64,000 nucleotides of DNA from Shewanella halifaxensis HAW-EB4 (GTDB taxonomy: Bacteria; Pseudomonadota; Gammaproteobacteria; Enterobacterales; Shewanellaceae). Positions 8,835 to 18,763 of the stretch are shown here, piece by piece. Both the position numbers and the translations under genes were made by a program. Under the pieces are notes generated by a model that saw only the letters and a list, made by a program, of their open reading frames with translations, searched no databases and had not been told where the DNA came from. The DNA is taken from positions 5,057,001-5,121,000 of the forward strand of contig NC_010334.1 of NCBI RefSeq assembly GCF_000019185.1, given 5' to 3'. The number at the start of each line of letters is the position of its first letter. Positions within the stretch are counted from its first letter, which is position 1.

Positions 8835-9311
8835 TTACTTGGACAACTGAATACGACGAACATTAACGTAACCTGGGGTGTCAGACTCGGCTAAGTCTAT
8901 ACTTTCTAACGACAATCCCTTGTTCTGTACCAGTTCATTCAAATAATTTAGCAAGGTATCGAAAGGCACTTCATCCATCCACACTTGAATTTTATTCCCT
9001 TGTGGCTGCATACGAGTAATGGTGAGTCCAAATGCGCCTGCTGCTTGGTTAACTGCCGCACTTAAACTGCCTCTAAATACGTTACTACTACCACTTTGTT
9101 TAAGTCCTGCAATACGATTAGCGGTTTGCTTAACGTAGTTTAGCGTACTCTGTTGGCCCTCTAATCTGCGCTGAGCCTCATCTTCCGCATTCGCAATCGG
9201 AGTCCAAATACCCCAATACAAGATACCGATGACCAACACCACACCACAAGCCGCAACCATTTGCTGCTCACGTAGTACTAATCCACCCCACCAAGCTTTA
9301 AAATTTTCCAT
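8835..9311 (-). CDS. gspM: Type II secretion system protein M
   Basis: A 158-residue bitopic inner-membrane protein that pairs with GspL and the GspE ATPase platform. A short cytoplasmic stretch MENFKAWWGGLVLREQQM precedes one transmembrane segment (about residues 18-38), then a periplasmic ferredoxin-like domain ending in LSLESIDLAESDTPGYV. It lies one base after gspL, indicating co-translation. Confidence 0.92.
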   Translation of the reverse strand: MENFKAWWGGLVLREQQMVAACGVVLVIGILYWGIWTPIANAEDEAQRRLEGQQSTLNYVKQTANRIAGLKQSGSSNVFRGSLSAAVNQAAGAFGLTITRMQPQGNKIQVWMDEVPFDTLLNYLNELVQNKGLSLESIDLAESDTPGYVNVRRIQLSK

Positions 9312-9312
9312 C

Positions 9313-10506
9313 TTATTTGCTCCTTATGGTTAAGGTGCTGGTGACCTGAGACTCACCACTGTTCATCGCACCCCCATCGAGCTTGAAAGAACGCGCAATG
9401 ATCTCTTTAAACTTTTCAATCTGCTCATAGTTCTTGGCTGTAACCTGCATGCGGATTTCATTACGGTTACTATCAAAACGCAATGTTGTCGGCTTAAGTG
9501 CTGGTACTTGAGCAAATGCATCTTGCATACCCTTGAGCATAACAAAAAATTCGCTGCCACTGCCGCCACCTTGAAGGGTACGCACGTAACTCCCCATCTG
9601 TGAGCGCAGGTTCACCACGCGTGAACTACCAGGCACAACTTGCTTATAAATCTGCTCGCTTTGTGCCTGTAACGCATCGGCGTCGCTATTCATCTGATGA
9701 ATATTCAGGCCTTTATTCACCAGGGCTAAAACGATGACTACAGCAAACGCGATAGCCGTATTACGCCACAAGGTTAGATGCTTGCCATACTCTTTCTTGG
9801 GTTTGTAAACACCAGAAAGCAGGTTCATAGGGGCATTCAACACGCCTCTAGCCAGCACTAACATGGGTAGATCAAGTGGCTGAACTTTGACTTCCGTGCC
9901 CGCTAATTGCAGTTCGGTATAACCCGCTACGGTAGTTTGCGCGTTGTCTGCCACGGTAAGCAGCTGTGGCAAAGCCACATCCAACCAGCTTTGACTCAAA
10001 CTCACACCGCTACCTTCACCGGTGCGCAGTAAAATCTCTTTGCCAAAACTCATGGCAGCCCAGTCACACTCAGCCAATGGCAACGCCAAGCAGTCGGGTA
10101 CGATACATTTTGCTTTAAGACCGGCATCACTAAGCCATTCAAGCCATGCTTGCATCTGCTCATGAGCAACCACGGCAATACTCAAGGCATCACCATTTCG
10201 CGGCCCTGTTACAAAGTGCAGTTCATCAACATTTTGCGCAAGGTTCTCTTCCAGCATGAAAGGCAGTGCCTTTACCGCTTGGCGCTGGCTTTTCTCTGGT
10301 AGCTCAACTTGAGTTAATGTAATACTTGAGGCTGGCACTAATATGTCAACCGCACGATTACCCGCTCTTTCAGTAAGAGTTGATAGTGCACTGGCGTCGC
10401 TAAGCTCACCAGAACCTATAATTTCTTGTTCCTGCTCAGACCAAACTAGCCAAGAGCAGGGTTGCTCGGCAGTTTGTCCTAAGCGGATAAATAGTCTTTC
10501 ACTCAC
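9313..10506 (-). CDS. gspL: Type II secretion system protein L
   Basis: A 397-residue platform protein with a cytoplasmic actin-like domain that binds GspE (about residues 1-240), one transmembrane segment (AIAFAVVIVLALVN, about residues 250-268) and a periplasmic ferredoxin-like domain. The conserved N-terminus is SERLFIRLG. The GTG at 10506 places the start exactly there, with GGAG 8 bases upstream. A longer frame from ATG 10569 would overlap gspK and add 21 unrelated residues. The GTG start is therefore preferred. Confidence 0.88.
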   Translation of the reverse strand: MSERLFIRLGQTAEQPCSWLVWSEQEQEIIGSGELSDASALSTLTERAGNRAVDILVPASSITLTQVELPEKSQRQAVKALPFMLEENLAQNVDELHFVTGPRNGDALSIAVVAHEQMQAWLEWLSDAGLKAKCIVPDCLALPLAECDWAAMSFGKEILLRTGEGSGVSLSQSWLDVALPQLLTVADNAQTTVAGYTELQLAGTEVKVQPLDLPMLVLARGVLNAPMNLLSGVYKPKKEYGKHLTLWRNTAIAFAVVIVLALVNKGLNIHQMNSDADALQAQSEQIYKQVVPGSSRVVNLRSQMGSYVRTLQGGGSGSEFFVMLKGMQDAFAQVPALKPTTLRFDSNRNEIRMQVTAKNYEQIEKFKEIIARSFKLDGGAMNSGESQVTSTLTIRSK

Positions 10507-10552
10507 TGATCTGTCTCCACAAGTCTCTTTAAGCTCGTTTAAAGGACCGTTG

Positions 10553-11533
10553 TTATTTTTGCCCACCAAATTGGCGGGATAACACTTCTAATTTGTTACT
10601 GTCGCCATACAGCACGCTTTCTAATCTAAATACTGCGGTATCCACTTTTGCCCCAGCCTCGAGTAAGAAGTATTTACTCGATACCCCAAAGCTCGACTTG
10701 AGCTTGGCGTCACTGGCTAATGAAGCGATGGAGGAGTTTTCCCAAAACTCTTCTATCTTGTCATAACCGTCTAGCGGGCGTTGATTGATGATGCTTTCAG
10801 CCTCGCCCACCGAAATCTTATTATCAAACATACCTGCAATTAACGCCGCCTGCTCTACGGGTACCGTATTGACGTTTAACACCTGAGTGGTATTGCCGGG
10901 TATTGCACACACATATGGCGCCAGTTTTAAGTAAATATCTTGGGTAAAGCCCATCACAGCACGTAGTTCACTCTTATGGCTCATCAAGGTATTAGCTGCT
11001 CGATAAGGGACATTTCGTGACTCATATTCTGCATCTTCGGCGCCATAGGGGCCGGCAGTCTGATCTTCATCGATATAATCTTTAGCTGTTTGCGCTAAGC
11101 GCTCAGCAGCGAACTCATCCATCCCTAGCGCTACCAGCAGGCCTTTAAATTGCACCGCAGGCAAAGGCATTTTAGGCTGACCATTCTCGACTTTCTCACT
11201 GGGTGCAGATAACGAGTTAACATTAAAACAGGCTCTCATATCGCTAATTTTACCGGCAATCTCGCCCTTTTCTGCGGGAAATACCACATCGGCCTGTGCC
11301 CAATACTGCTGCAGGTGCACAGTATCAGAGTCATCTAAGTCTTGTTTCAGGACCTTTTTAGCGATCTCTTCACCCGAAATAGCATACCAAAAGGCTTGAT
11401 CATACTGCGCCATGTTCAGGGTGCGTCTAACCGACAACTGATTACGTGAAGTAATATTAGTGGCAATAATTGCCACCATAGCCACAATCAAGAGTACAAC
11501 AATCAGAGCGACACCGCGTTGCTTAGAAGGCAT
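10553..11533 (-). CDS. gspK: Type II secretion minor pseudopilin GspK
   Basis: A 326-residue minor pseudopilin expected at the pseudopilus tip with GspI and GspJ. The prepilin site is QRG/VALIVVLLIVAM. The usual Glu at position +5 is absent, which is normal for GspK. A large globular insert typical of GspK contains MRACFNVNSL and YVCAIPGNTTQVLNVNTVP. It starts 2 bp after gspJ. Confidence 0.93.
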   Translation of the reverse strand: MPSKQRGVALIVVLLIVAMVAIIATNITSRNQLSVRRTLNMAQYDQAFWYAISGEEIAKKVLKQDLDDSDTVHLQQYWAQADVVFPAEKGEIAGKISDMRACFNVNSLSAPSEKVENGQPKMPLPAVQFKGLLVALGMDEFAAERLAQTAKDYIDEDQTAGPYGAEDAEYESRNVPYRAANTLMSHKSELRAVMGFTQDIYLKLAPYVCAIPGNTTQVLNVNTVPVEQAALIAGMFDNKISVGEAESIINQRPLDGYDKIEEFWENSSIASLASDAKLKSSFGVSSKYFLLEAGAKVDTAVFRLESVLYGDSNKLEVLSRQFGGQK

Positions 11534-11535
11534 CT

Positions 11536-12279
11536 CTATTCACCTCCACCTTGGTTGTTGCCACCGCTGCCGTTGTCGTCAGGCTTGGAATCATCGCCGT
11601 TATTACCGTTGCTATCGCCGCCGTTATTATTGCCACCATTATCGCTGTCATCACTGCTGCCAGCTGGCGCACCTTTAGGCACTAAAAACTTACGCTGCAC
11701 TTTGCCGATATCTTCAAACTCGATTTCTATGGCAATAGCTTTAGGTAACTTAGTCGCATCAGTCTTGCGTTCCCACTTATCGTCCGTGAAAAAGGCATAT
11801 TCAACCGAAATGACCTTATCCATAATCACTGTTTTGATCGGCTCGGCACCAATTTCAGGCTCTGGGTAAGGGTAATACCAACGCTGTAACTGGCCTTCCA
11901 TCACCACATACGCAACCGATTGCAAGCTACCTCTAGGCAACAACCCGTCGGGATTTAGCCAGCCTAAACGAAAAAATACTAATGACTCGGATTCTGAGTC
12001 GAGCATATTGCTACCCGTCTGAAAAACCGTGGTTCCTCTGCCACCCTCCAGTAACCGAGGAGTGCGAGCAACCATTTGATTTAAATCGCGTTCAATCACA
12101 CCAAAACCTTGTTGCATCGCCTTTAATTTGGCGGCAAAGTCTCGGGTCGCTATATCGTTTTTCATCACGGTACTCAGCACGGTATTTGCCGCTAATCCTA
12201 GCATTGCAAAAATGGCGATGGCGATCAGCATCTCAAGCAGCGTAAAGCCGCGTTGAGTCTTAATCCGCTTTAAGTACAT
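11536..12279 (-). CDS. gspJ: Type II secretion minor pseudopilin GspJ with a Gly/Asn/Asp-rich tail
   Basis: A 247-residue minor pseudopilin. The prepilin peptidase site is QRG/FTLLEMLIAIAIF near residues 9-22. The conserved core contains GFGVIERDLNQMVAR and LVFFRLGWLNPDG. The last 45 or so residues are low-complexity Gly, Asn, Asp and Ser, acidic and repetitive, making the protein longer than the usual 200-220 residues. It overlaps the end of gspI by 20 bases. The tail should project into the periplasm near the pseudopilus tip; its function is unknown. Confidence 0.92.
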   Translation of the reverse strand: MYLKRIKTQRGFTLLEMLIAIAIFAMLGLAANTVLSTVMKNDIATRDFAAKLKAMQQGFGVIERDLNQMVARTPRLLEGGRGTTVFQTGSNMLDSESESLVFFRLGWLNPDGLLPRGSLQSVAYVVMEGQLQRWYYPYPEPEIGAEPIKTVIMDKVISVEYAFFTDDKWERKTDATKLPKAIAIEIEFEDIGKVQRKFLVPKGAPAGSSDDSDNGGNNNGGDSNGNNGDDSKPDDNGSGGNNQGGGE

Positions 12280-12637
12280 AACTGCTCACTTCGGCAATGA
12301 CCCGTTTAAATCGCTCGTCATCGCTGATACTAATACGGATCATTCTAAAATTATCATCGGTCGTTTTGATGACCTCTTTACGCCAATACCAATCTTGATT
12401 GGCTAACTCGACTTGACCATCTTTACGGCCAATATCAGGAAACTTAGGGTCTAACCTAGCATCGACCATCTGGTTGTGTGCAACCCATTGCGCCATGGTG
12501 CGCTCTTCTAAAATAGGCATATTGGCAATCTGATCACCCAAGCTCTTAGTGATCGATACCGCGGCGATAGAAAACACGGCTAAAGCAACGATCACTTCCA
12601 GCAGGGTCATGCCTCTCTGTTTAATCTGCCTGTTCAT
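12260..12637 (-). CDS. gspI: Type II secretion minor pseudopilin GspI
   Basis: A 125-residue minor pseudopilin. The prepilin site is QRG/MTLLEVIVALAVFSIAA with the Glu at +5. The family signature EERTMAQWVAHNQ follows near residue 42. It overlaps gspH by 4 bases and gspJ by 20, so the minor pseudopilins H, I, J and K are tightly coupled, as expected for subunits assembled together. Confidence 0.93.
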   Translation of the reverse strand: MNRQIKQRGMTLLEVIVALAVFSIAAVSITKSLGDQIANMPILEERTMAQWVAHNQMVDARLDPKFPDIGRKDGQVELANQDWYWRKEVIKTTDDNFRMIRISISDDERFKRVIAEVSSYVLKAD

Positions 12638-13227
12638 AGGACTTCTTCATCTTCAAAGCCCATCCTTAAGCGTCCCAAAGCATCACCAAAGACAACCACT
12701 TCGATATCTTGCTGCATCTCATCTTCGCTAACGAAAGACAGCTCAAACGCGCTCATCTCACCACTAGGGAATAACATGATTTGTGGCTCAGGGAATTTTT
12801 TCTTATCATCGGCTGATTTTTCAATCAGCGGTTCATCAAACCAAGAGTCTTGCTCTTCATCTTCCTGAACTAATGGTAGACCATCCAGCACCAATACCAT
12901 CTCGACGCCCGGCTCCATTTGACGCTCGGCCAGCAATCGGTCTTGCTCTAAAGGCTTCCACTTTCCTTCATCGTAATAAACAAATTTATAACTGCTATCT
13001 TCTATCACGATGCCAACGAAATGCCCGCTCAGCACAGTTTCATCCAGCACCATTTCGGTAGCCATCATAAATTGCTGTGCGGTTCGCTCAAGCGCTTTTT
13101 CTTTGCTCGCTCCCCCCATGCTTAAAGTCACCGCTGTCGCAGCAAGCCCCATAAGCAAAACAACGAGCAACACCTCCATTAAGGTGAAGCCCGTTTGGCG
13201 GGTTAAGTTAACTCGCGGCAAGATCAT
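12634..13227 (-). CDS. gspH: Type II secretion minor pseudopilin GspH
   Basis: A 197-residue minor pseudopilin that joins the tip complex to the GspG shaft. The prepilin site is QTG/FTLMEVLLVVLLMG. The ATG at 13227 follows the gspG stop by one base. A longer frame starting at 13299 lies inside gspG and is rejected. The region between the helix and the C-terminus is rich in Glu and Asp (QEDEEQDSWFDEP). Confidence 0.9.
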   Translation of the reverse strand: MILPRVNLTRQTGFTLMEVLLVVLLMGLAATAVTLSMGGASKEKALERTAQQFMMATEMVLDETVLSGHFVGIVIEDSSYKFVYYDEGKWKPLEQDRLLAERQMEPGVEMVLVLDGLPLVQEDEEQDSWFDEPLIEKSADDKKKFPEPQIMLFPSGEMSAFELSFVSEDEMQQDIEVVVFGDALGRLRMGFEDEEVL

Positions 13228-13228
13228 C

Positions 13229-13663
13229 TTATTGGAAGTTCTGTAGGTTCCAGTTACCGATATCATCTTCTGTACCTGGCTGGCCATCTGGGCCCGCACT
13301 GAAGATATCTAACTTACCGTTTTCACCAGGGCTCAATAGCAGATAGTCACTACGCCATGGATCTTGCGGCAAACGCTTAACATAACCATCGGCACGATAG
13401 TTACGTGGCTCAGGAGAGATAGTTGGCTTTTGCACTAGTGCTTCTAGACCTTGCTCTGTTGTTGGGTAAACACTGTTATCCAACTTATACATGTCCAAGG
13501 CATTTTCTAATGCAACAATATCTGAAACCGCTTTTTGTTGGTCGGCTTTATCTTTGTTACCCATCAAGTTAGGTACAACCATAGAGGCTAAAATACCTAA
13601 AATAACGATGACCACCATGACTTCTAAAAGAGTAAAACCTTGTTGTTTATTACGTGTTTGCAT
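13229..13663 (-). CDS. gspG: Type II secretion major pseudopilin GspG
   Basis: A 144-residue shaft subunit of the pseudopilus. The prepilin site is QQG/FTLLEVMVVIVILGILA. The globular domain shows YPTTEQGLEALV, LPQDPWRSDYLLLSPG and GPDGQPGTEDDIGNW; the last supplies the Ca-binding loop typical of GspG. There are 66 bp between gspF and gspG with a plausible ribosome site, which may allow the higher expression this subunit needs. Confidence 0.96.
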   Translation of the reverse strand: MQTRNKQQGFTLLEVMVVIVILGILASMVVPNLMGNKDKADQQKAVSDIVALENALDMYKLDNSVYPTTEQGLEALVQKPTISPEPRNYRADGYVKRLPQDPWRSDYLLLSPGENGKLDIFSAGPDGQPGTEDDIGNWNLQNFQ

Positions 13664-13729
13664 TAACTACTTCCTTAAACTAAAAAACTCACACACTGCC
13701 ACCAGATAAGTTGGAGCTGAAAGTGAGTA

Positions 13730-14953
13730 TTAACCACTAATCATATTATTCAGCGCCAAAATTGGCTGCAAAATAGCAAGAACAATAAACAGAACCACTG
13801 CCGCCATGCTAACAACTAACATAGGTTCAAACACCCCTAAAGCTATCGTCACGTTAGACTCAAACTCTCGGTCTTGGTTATCGGCGGCGCGCTCAAGCAT
13901 CTGCTCAAGCTGACCACTTTTTTCACCAGAGGTAATCATATAGAGCATCATAGGCGGAAAAAGTTTAGTGTTGGCTAGTGCAGTGCCCAAACTCGTGCCT
14001 TCTCGTACCCGCAATGTTGCGTCTTCAACAGCCGCTTTCACTTTGACGTTAACCAGTACATCGCTGGCGATGCGCATCGCATCGAGTAGAGGGACTGAAC
14101 TGGCAGTCAAAATACTCAATGTACGGGCAAAACGCGCTGTATTAAGGCTTTTACTCACCTTGCTGATCACAGGTAAGCGCAGCAACATGCTGTCGTATAT
14201 CATGCGATTTTTAGGGGTGACTAATAAACGTTTAGCAATAAAGAACAGGCCGACAATGGCGACTAATACAATAAGCCCATAATCGCGGATAAAGTCAGAT
14301 GATGCGATCAATAACTCGGTCGTCCAAGGAAGCTCCTGCCCCATATGCTCGAACTGACCAACAACTTGCGGCACAACCGCAGCAAGCAAGATAGCAATAA
14401 CACCTATGGCGACCACTGTCAGCACGATGGGATAGATCATCGCCTGGGTCATTTTACTCTTGAGCTGCTGGCGACGTTCGGTGTAATCGGCAAGACGATT
14501 GAGCACCACTTCTAAGTGGCCCGACTTTTCGCCAGACGCCACCATAGCACGATATAACTCATCGAAAATATGCGGAAACTCAGCCATGGAATCGGCCAGA
14601 CTATAACCTTCAACCACGCGTGAACGCACCGCCATCACCATACTGGCTAAACGGTCTTTCTCACACTGTTGACCAACGGCCTTTAATGCTTCTTCAATGG
14701 GTAGACCCGCTGCCACTAAGGTCGCAATTTGGCGGGTGATCAGCGCAAGCTCGGCGGTAGAGATGCCGCGTTTTAGAAAACTAAAGCCGGCAGATTTTGC
14801 CTTACTCTCTTTCTCAACCACAGGAGTAATCTCCAGCGGCATCAAGCGTTGTTCTCTTAACTGGGTGCGGGCATGTCTGGCGGTGTCGGCCTCGACCACG
14901 CCCTTTTGCTGCTTACCCGTCTTGTCTAATGCTTTGTATTCAAATGCGGGCAT
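13730..14953 (-). CDS. gspF: Type II secretion inner-membrane platform protein GspF
   Basis: A 407-residue polytopic membrane protein that forms the core of the assembly platform. It starts with PAFEYKALDKTGKQQKGVVEADT, carries two homologous cytoplasmic domains (LPIEEALKAVGQQ near residue 82 and VPLLDAMRIASDV near residue 285) and about three transmembrane segments (roughly residues 170-195, 220-240 and 375-400). It begins 2 bp after gspE. Confidence 0.95.
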   Translation of the reverse strand: MPAFEYKALDKTGKQQKGVVEADTARHARTQLREQRLMPLEITPVVEKESKAKSAGFSFLKRGISTAELALITRQIATLVAAGLPIEEALKAVGQQCEKDRLASMVMAVRSRVVEGYSLADSMAEFPHIFDELYRAMVASGEKSGHLEVVLNRLADYTERRQQLKSKMTQAMIYPIVLTVVAIGVIAILLAAVVPQVVGQFEHMGQELPWTTELLIASSDFIRDYGLIVLVAIVGLFFIAKRLLVTPKNRMIYDSMLLRLPVISKVSKSLNTARFARTLSILTASSVPLLDAMRIASDVLVNVKVKAAVEDATLRVREGTSLGTALANTKLFPPMMLYMITSGEKSGQLEQMLERAADNQDREFESNVTIALGVFEPMLVVSMAAVVLFIVLAILQPILALNNMISG

Positions 14954-14955
14954 GA

Positions 14956-16527
14956 CTACTCCTCTCGAGTGACTCGCAGCACTTCTTCGAGGGTGGTTTT
15001 ACCCGCAAGCACCTTACTCATACCGTCGTGACGAATACTCGGTACTGATTGACGAATGTGTTTCTCAATAGCGAGCTCGCCTCGGCCAGTATGGATAAGT
15101 TCACGCACGGTATCATCGACGGTTAATAGCTCATGAATACCTGTACGGCCACGATAGCCATTATGACCACAAGCCTGACAGCCTTTAGCGCGGAAAATAA
15201 CCCGCGGATCGTCAGCGGTAATACCTAACAATTCTCTTTCACGATCATCCGGGGTGTGCTCCTCTTTACAGCTTGAGCACAGAGTTCGAATAAGACGCTG
15301 CGCTAGCACACCGAGTAAACTCGAAGACACAAGGAAAGGTTCAACCCCCATATCTTGCAGACGAGTAATGGCGCCCGATGCGGTATTGGTATGTAAGGTT
15401 GAGATAACCATATGACCAGTAAGTGACGCTTGAACCGCAATCTGTGCAGTTTCAAGATCTCGAATTTCACCAATCATCACCACATCAGGATCTTGACGCA
15501 AAATAGCACGTAAGCCACGAGCGAAAGTCATATCGACCTTAGTGTTAACCTGAGTCTGACCTATGCCTTCAAGCTCATATTCTATCGGGTCTTCAACGGT
15601 AAGAATGTTGGTGTCTTTTGAATTCAGCTCGGTAAGACCCGCGTATAGCGTGGTACTCTTACCCGAGCCTGTCGGACCGGTCACCAAAATAATGCCGTGA
15701 GGTCTACGGATAAGTTCATCAAACTGATGACGTACAGACTCGGTCATACCGAGCTGCTCTAAATCTAAATTACCCGTATTCTTATCAAGTAGACGCAGTA
15801 CCACTCGCTCACCATGACTTGATGGCATGGTAGATACACGCACATCGACGGCGCGACCGGCGATACGCAGCGAAATACGGCCATCTTGCGGTACCCGTTT
15901 TTCGGCAATATCGAGACGCGCCATAACCTTGATACGTGATACCAACAGAGATGACAGCTTACGATTAGGTTTAAGGACTTCTTTCAAAATGCCATCGACA
16001 CGGAAGCGAACAATCAACTGCTTCTCATAGGTTTCGATATGAATATCGGAGGCTTCTTCTTTGATGGCTTCAGATAATAGTGCATTAATTAACTTAATAA
16101 TCGGCGCATCATCATCACCCTCTAGCAGATCTTCAGTTTGCGGTAGTTCTTCGGCAAGAGTGAACAAGTCCATCTCATTACCGATATCTTCCATCATCTG
16201 CTGCGCTTCAGAAGAGTTTGCCTGATAAGCTTGTGTCAATCGCGCCTCAAAGGCAGCGTCTTCTAGCTTTATCAGTGGTAACTCTTTACCGCAGTAGCGG
16301 CGCACTTCCAGCAGGGCACTCAGTGGCGTGCCTTGAGTATAATATAGCGACAACTTGCCTTCATCATCGACAGCAAGCGCAACCTTAAAGCGATGGGCAA
16401 AGGCAAACGGCAATCGCTCTTTGCTGCTCGAATGGAAGACTTGATCGGCTTCTTCCTCAGACACCAGCCCAAGCTCACTCGATACTTGCGCTAGCTCTTC
16501 ATCGACCGGAATTTGATTATCATTCAT
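14956..16527 (-). CDS. gspE: Type II secretion ATPase GspE
   Basis: A 523-residue cytoplasmic hexameric ATPase that powers pseudopilus assembly. An N-terminal GspL-binding domain is followed by Walker A GPTGSGKSTTLYAGL near residue 285, an Asp box (ILTVEDPIEYE), Walker B (LRAILRQDPDVVMIGEIRD) and a His box (LTGHMVISTLHTN). The zinc tetracysteine motif is CSSC ... CQAC near residues 415-450. It overlaps gspD by 8 bases, indicating coupling. Confidence 0.97.
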   Translation of the reverse strand: MNDNQIPVDEELAQVSSELGLVSEEEADQVFHSSSKERLPFAFAHRFKVALAVDDEGKLSLYYTQGTPLSALLEVRRYCGKELPLIKLEDAAFEARLTQAYQANSSEAQQMMEDIGNEMDLFTLAEELPQTEDLLEGDDDAPIIKLINALLSEAIKEEASDIHIETYEKQLIVRFRVDGILKEVLKPNRKLSSLLVSRIKVMARLDIAEKRVPQDGRISLRIAGRAVDVRVSTMPSSHGERVVLRLLDKNTGNLDLEQLGMTESVRHQFDELIRRPHGIILVTGPTGSGKSTTLYAGLTELNSKDTNILTVEDPIEYELEGIGQTQVNTKVDMTFARGLRAILRQDPDVVMIGEIRDLETAQIAVQASLTGHMVISTLHTNTASGAITRLQDMGVEPFLVSSSLLGVLAQRLIRTLCSSCKEEHTPDDRERELLGITADDPRVIFRAKGCQACGHNGYRGRTGIHELLTVDDTVRELIHTGRGELAIEKHIRQSVPSIRHDGMSKVLAGKTTLEEVLRVTREE

Positions 16528-18682
16528 CGCTTGAATCTTTATCCGTACCAGTATGTTCTAACTCTGTCGACTGCTTATCCACTTCAGCAGCATCGGTATT
16601 CTTACTGTCTGAAATACTCTTAAGTGTCGGATCGGTTTGACGCATCTTAGTATCTAAGCCTTTACCTTCTTTGTAACGGTTAAGTACTTCATTGACCTCT
16701 GGTGGTAAATAATCAGCCTGATTCCACTCTTCGAGGATTGGCACATCGGTATTTGGCATCAAGTTAACGCCGCGCTCTTGCTGTTCAAGCTGTAATGCGC
16801 GGAAGTAGTTATACTTACGCCCTGCAATGCCTTCCATGGTGATACCGTCACGAATAATCGTCGGCTTGATAAACACCATCAAGTTGGTTTTTTTCTTACC
16901 ACTCGAAGACGACTTAAACAGATGACCGATAATTGGGATATCGCCTAAGAACGGTACCTTCTGTACCGACTCTTGCACCTCTTCTTTAATTAAACCACCT
17001 AGCACCACGATCTGACCCGAGTCGGCCATAACCGTGGTGGTTAAACGGCGAGTCGCGAAGGTTACGTCGACACCCGTTTTGCCGTTAATACCTGACACTT
17101 CCTGCTCAATAGTCAGCTTAACGGCGTTACCTTCGTTAACCTGAGGGACGACTTTAAGCTTTACGCCGACCTCTTTACGTTCAACGGTTTGGAATGGATT
17201 ACTGTTACCGTTACTGGAGTTTTGGCTACCGGTCAAAATCGGCACTTCGTCACCGACGATAAACGAGGCCTCTTGGTTATCTAAGGTAGTGATAGATGGC
17301 GTTGCTAATACGTTTGACTTGGTATCACTGGAAACCGCTTGGATCAAGGCACCAAAGTCACCCATAGCCACGCCCCATGCCATACCGTTTACCTTGCCTA
17401 GCGCCTGTGCCAATAGCGTAATGTCACCACGGGTATCAGGGTTCTCGGTACAAGTGCCGTCGTTACAAACGGTAGAACCTTCTTCACCTTGTGCTTGCCA
17501 AATACCAGCACCAATTTCACCAATGGTAGGGCCTAGATTATTAAACTGGGTACCACCGCCAGCTTCTGTGGCCCACTGCACACCAAAGCCAACATCATCA
17601 CCTTCAGCGACTTCGACGATAATCGCTTCAACCAATACCTGTGCACGGCGTATATCCAATTGATTAATGACACTCTCAATGGTGCGCATCTGATCAGGCT
17701 CGGCGCTAATCACCAAGGCATTGGTATCGGTGTGAGCCATAATATTAATTTCGTTACGACGTTTGCTGCCGCCACCTTGTGGCGCGCCCTTGTCATCAAC
17801 AAGCTGCTCAGCAAAACCGGTTAATACTTCAACTAAATCTTCAGCCTTGGCATAACGCAGGTAGCGCACCTTGGTGTTACCTGTGGTTGCCTGCTCTGCA
17901 TCGAGCTTCTTAATGAGTTTAACCACACGCTCACGGCTCTTCTCATCGCCACTGACAACTACCGCGTTAATACGCTCATCGGCCACCACTTTTGGCGCCT
18001 GACCTGGCATCTGTGCCTGATTCGCAGTAGAGCGATAAAGGGTATCGATGATACGTACAATTTCACCCGCAGAAGCGTACTCAAGCCTTACCACCTCAAC
18101 GGCAGTATCACCTTGCTTATCTACGCGGCGTACGATTTCAACTAGCTTATTCACTACGGCCGCACGGCCAGAGATCATCAATACGTTTGAAGGGTCATAA
18201 TTAACAACGTTACCACCGCCAGCGTTATCATTTAGCTGGCGCAATAAAGGGGCAAGTTGCTTGGCCTCGGTGTTATAAAGCGCGACGATACGGGTGACCA
18301 TCTCATCACCGAGTCCTGGGGCACTATCATCGGCGACGCGAATTGATGCGGTTTTAGCATCTTTATCCTTGATCACCTTGATGATGTTGTTGTCCATTTC
18401 GACAACAGCATAACCGTAGACTTGTAAAACATTGAGGAAGAATTGGTAGTACTGTTCGTCGTTAAGAAGATCATAACTACGGACGTTAATTTTACCCCGA
18501 ACGGTTGGATCAACAATAATAGTCCGTTCCAAGTTTTTACCAACAATGTTGATAAACTCTTGAATATCGGTGCCTTTAAAGTTAGCCGCATATTGCTCAG
18601 ACCAAGCAAGCTGAGGAGCTAATAAAGATGCCCCCATAACCATACCGGCGATTAGCCTGCGTCTAATCCGCTTATTATTCAT
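16520..18682 (-). CDS. gspD: Type II secretion outer-membrane secretin GspD
   Basis: A 720-residue protein forming the multimeric outer-membrane channel. A cleavable signal peptide (MNNKRIRRRLIAGMVMGASL, ending near AWS) is followed by N0-N3 periplasmic domains with repeated VVADERINAVVVSGD and NALVISAEPDQMRTIE elements. The secretin core has VPILTGSQNSS and VVLGGLIKEEVQESVQKVPFLGDIP. The C-terminal 60 or so residues are hydrophilic and acidic, consistent with an S domain for pilotin contact; no pilotin gene is seen nearby. Confidence 0.96.
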   Translation of the reverse strand: MNNKRIRRRLIAGMVMGASLLAPQLAWSEQYAANFKGTDIQEFINIVGKNLERTIIVDPTVRGKINVRSYDLLNDEQYYQFFLNVLQVYGYAVVEMDNNIIKVIKDKDAKTASIRVADDSAPGLGDEMVTRIVALYNTEAKQLAPLLRQLNDNAGGGNVVNYDPSNVLMISGRAAVVNKLVEIVRRVDKQGDTAVEVVRLEYASAGEIVRIIDTLYRSTANQAQMPGQAPKVVADERINAVVVSGDEKSRERVVKLIKKLDAEQATTGNTKVRYLRYAKAEDLVEVLTGFAEQLVDDKGAPQGGGSKRRNEINIMAHTDTNALVISAEPDQMRTIESVINQLDIRRAQVLVEAIIVEVAEGDDVGFGVQWATEAGGGTQFNNLGPTIGEIGAGIWQAQGEEGSTVCNDGTCTENPDTRGDITLLAQALGKVNGMAWGVAMGDFGALIQAVSSDTKSNVLATPSITTLDNQEASFIVGDEVPILTGSQNSSNGNSNPFQTVERKEVGVKLKVVPQVNEGNAVKLTIEQEVSGINGKTGVDVTFATRRLTTTVMADSGQIVVLGGLIKEEVQESVQKVPFLGDIPIIGHLFKSSSSGKKKTNLMVFIKPTIIRDGITMEGIAGRKYNYFRALQLEQQERGVNLMPNTDVPILEEWNQADYLPPEVNEVLNRYKEGKGLDTKMRQTDPTLKSISDSKNTDAAEVDKQSTELEHTGTDKDSSDE

Positions 18683-18763
18683 TGCTATTCTTCCCCTAAA
18701 ACCTTCCGTTGCGGCAAACTCAATTGGTATTACTGCAAATTCTATTGTTATTTCCCGCTGCGA

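Noticed and set aside
10507..10569. ATG start for GspL with 21 extra residues
   Set aside because: It overlaps gspK, and the conserved GspL start SERLFIRLG is reached by a GTG with a good ribosome site.
11460..11869. Two plus-strand frames rich in Cys/His or Pro/Leu opposite gspJ
   Set aside because: They are complements of the low-complexity GspJ tail, not genes.
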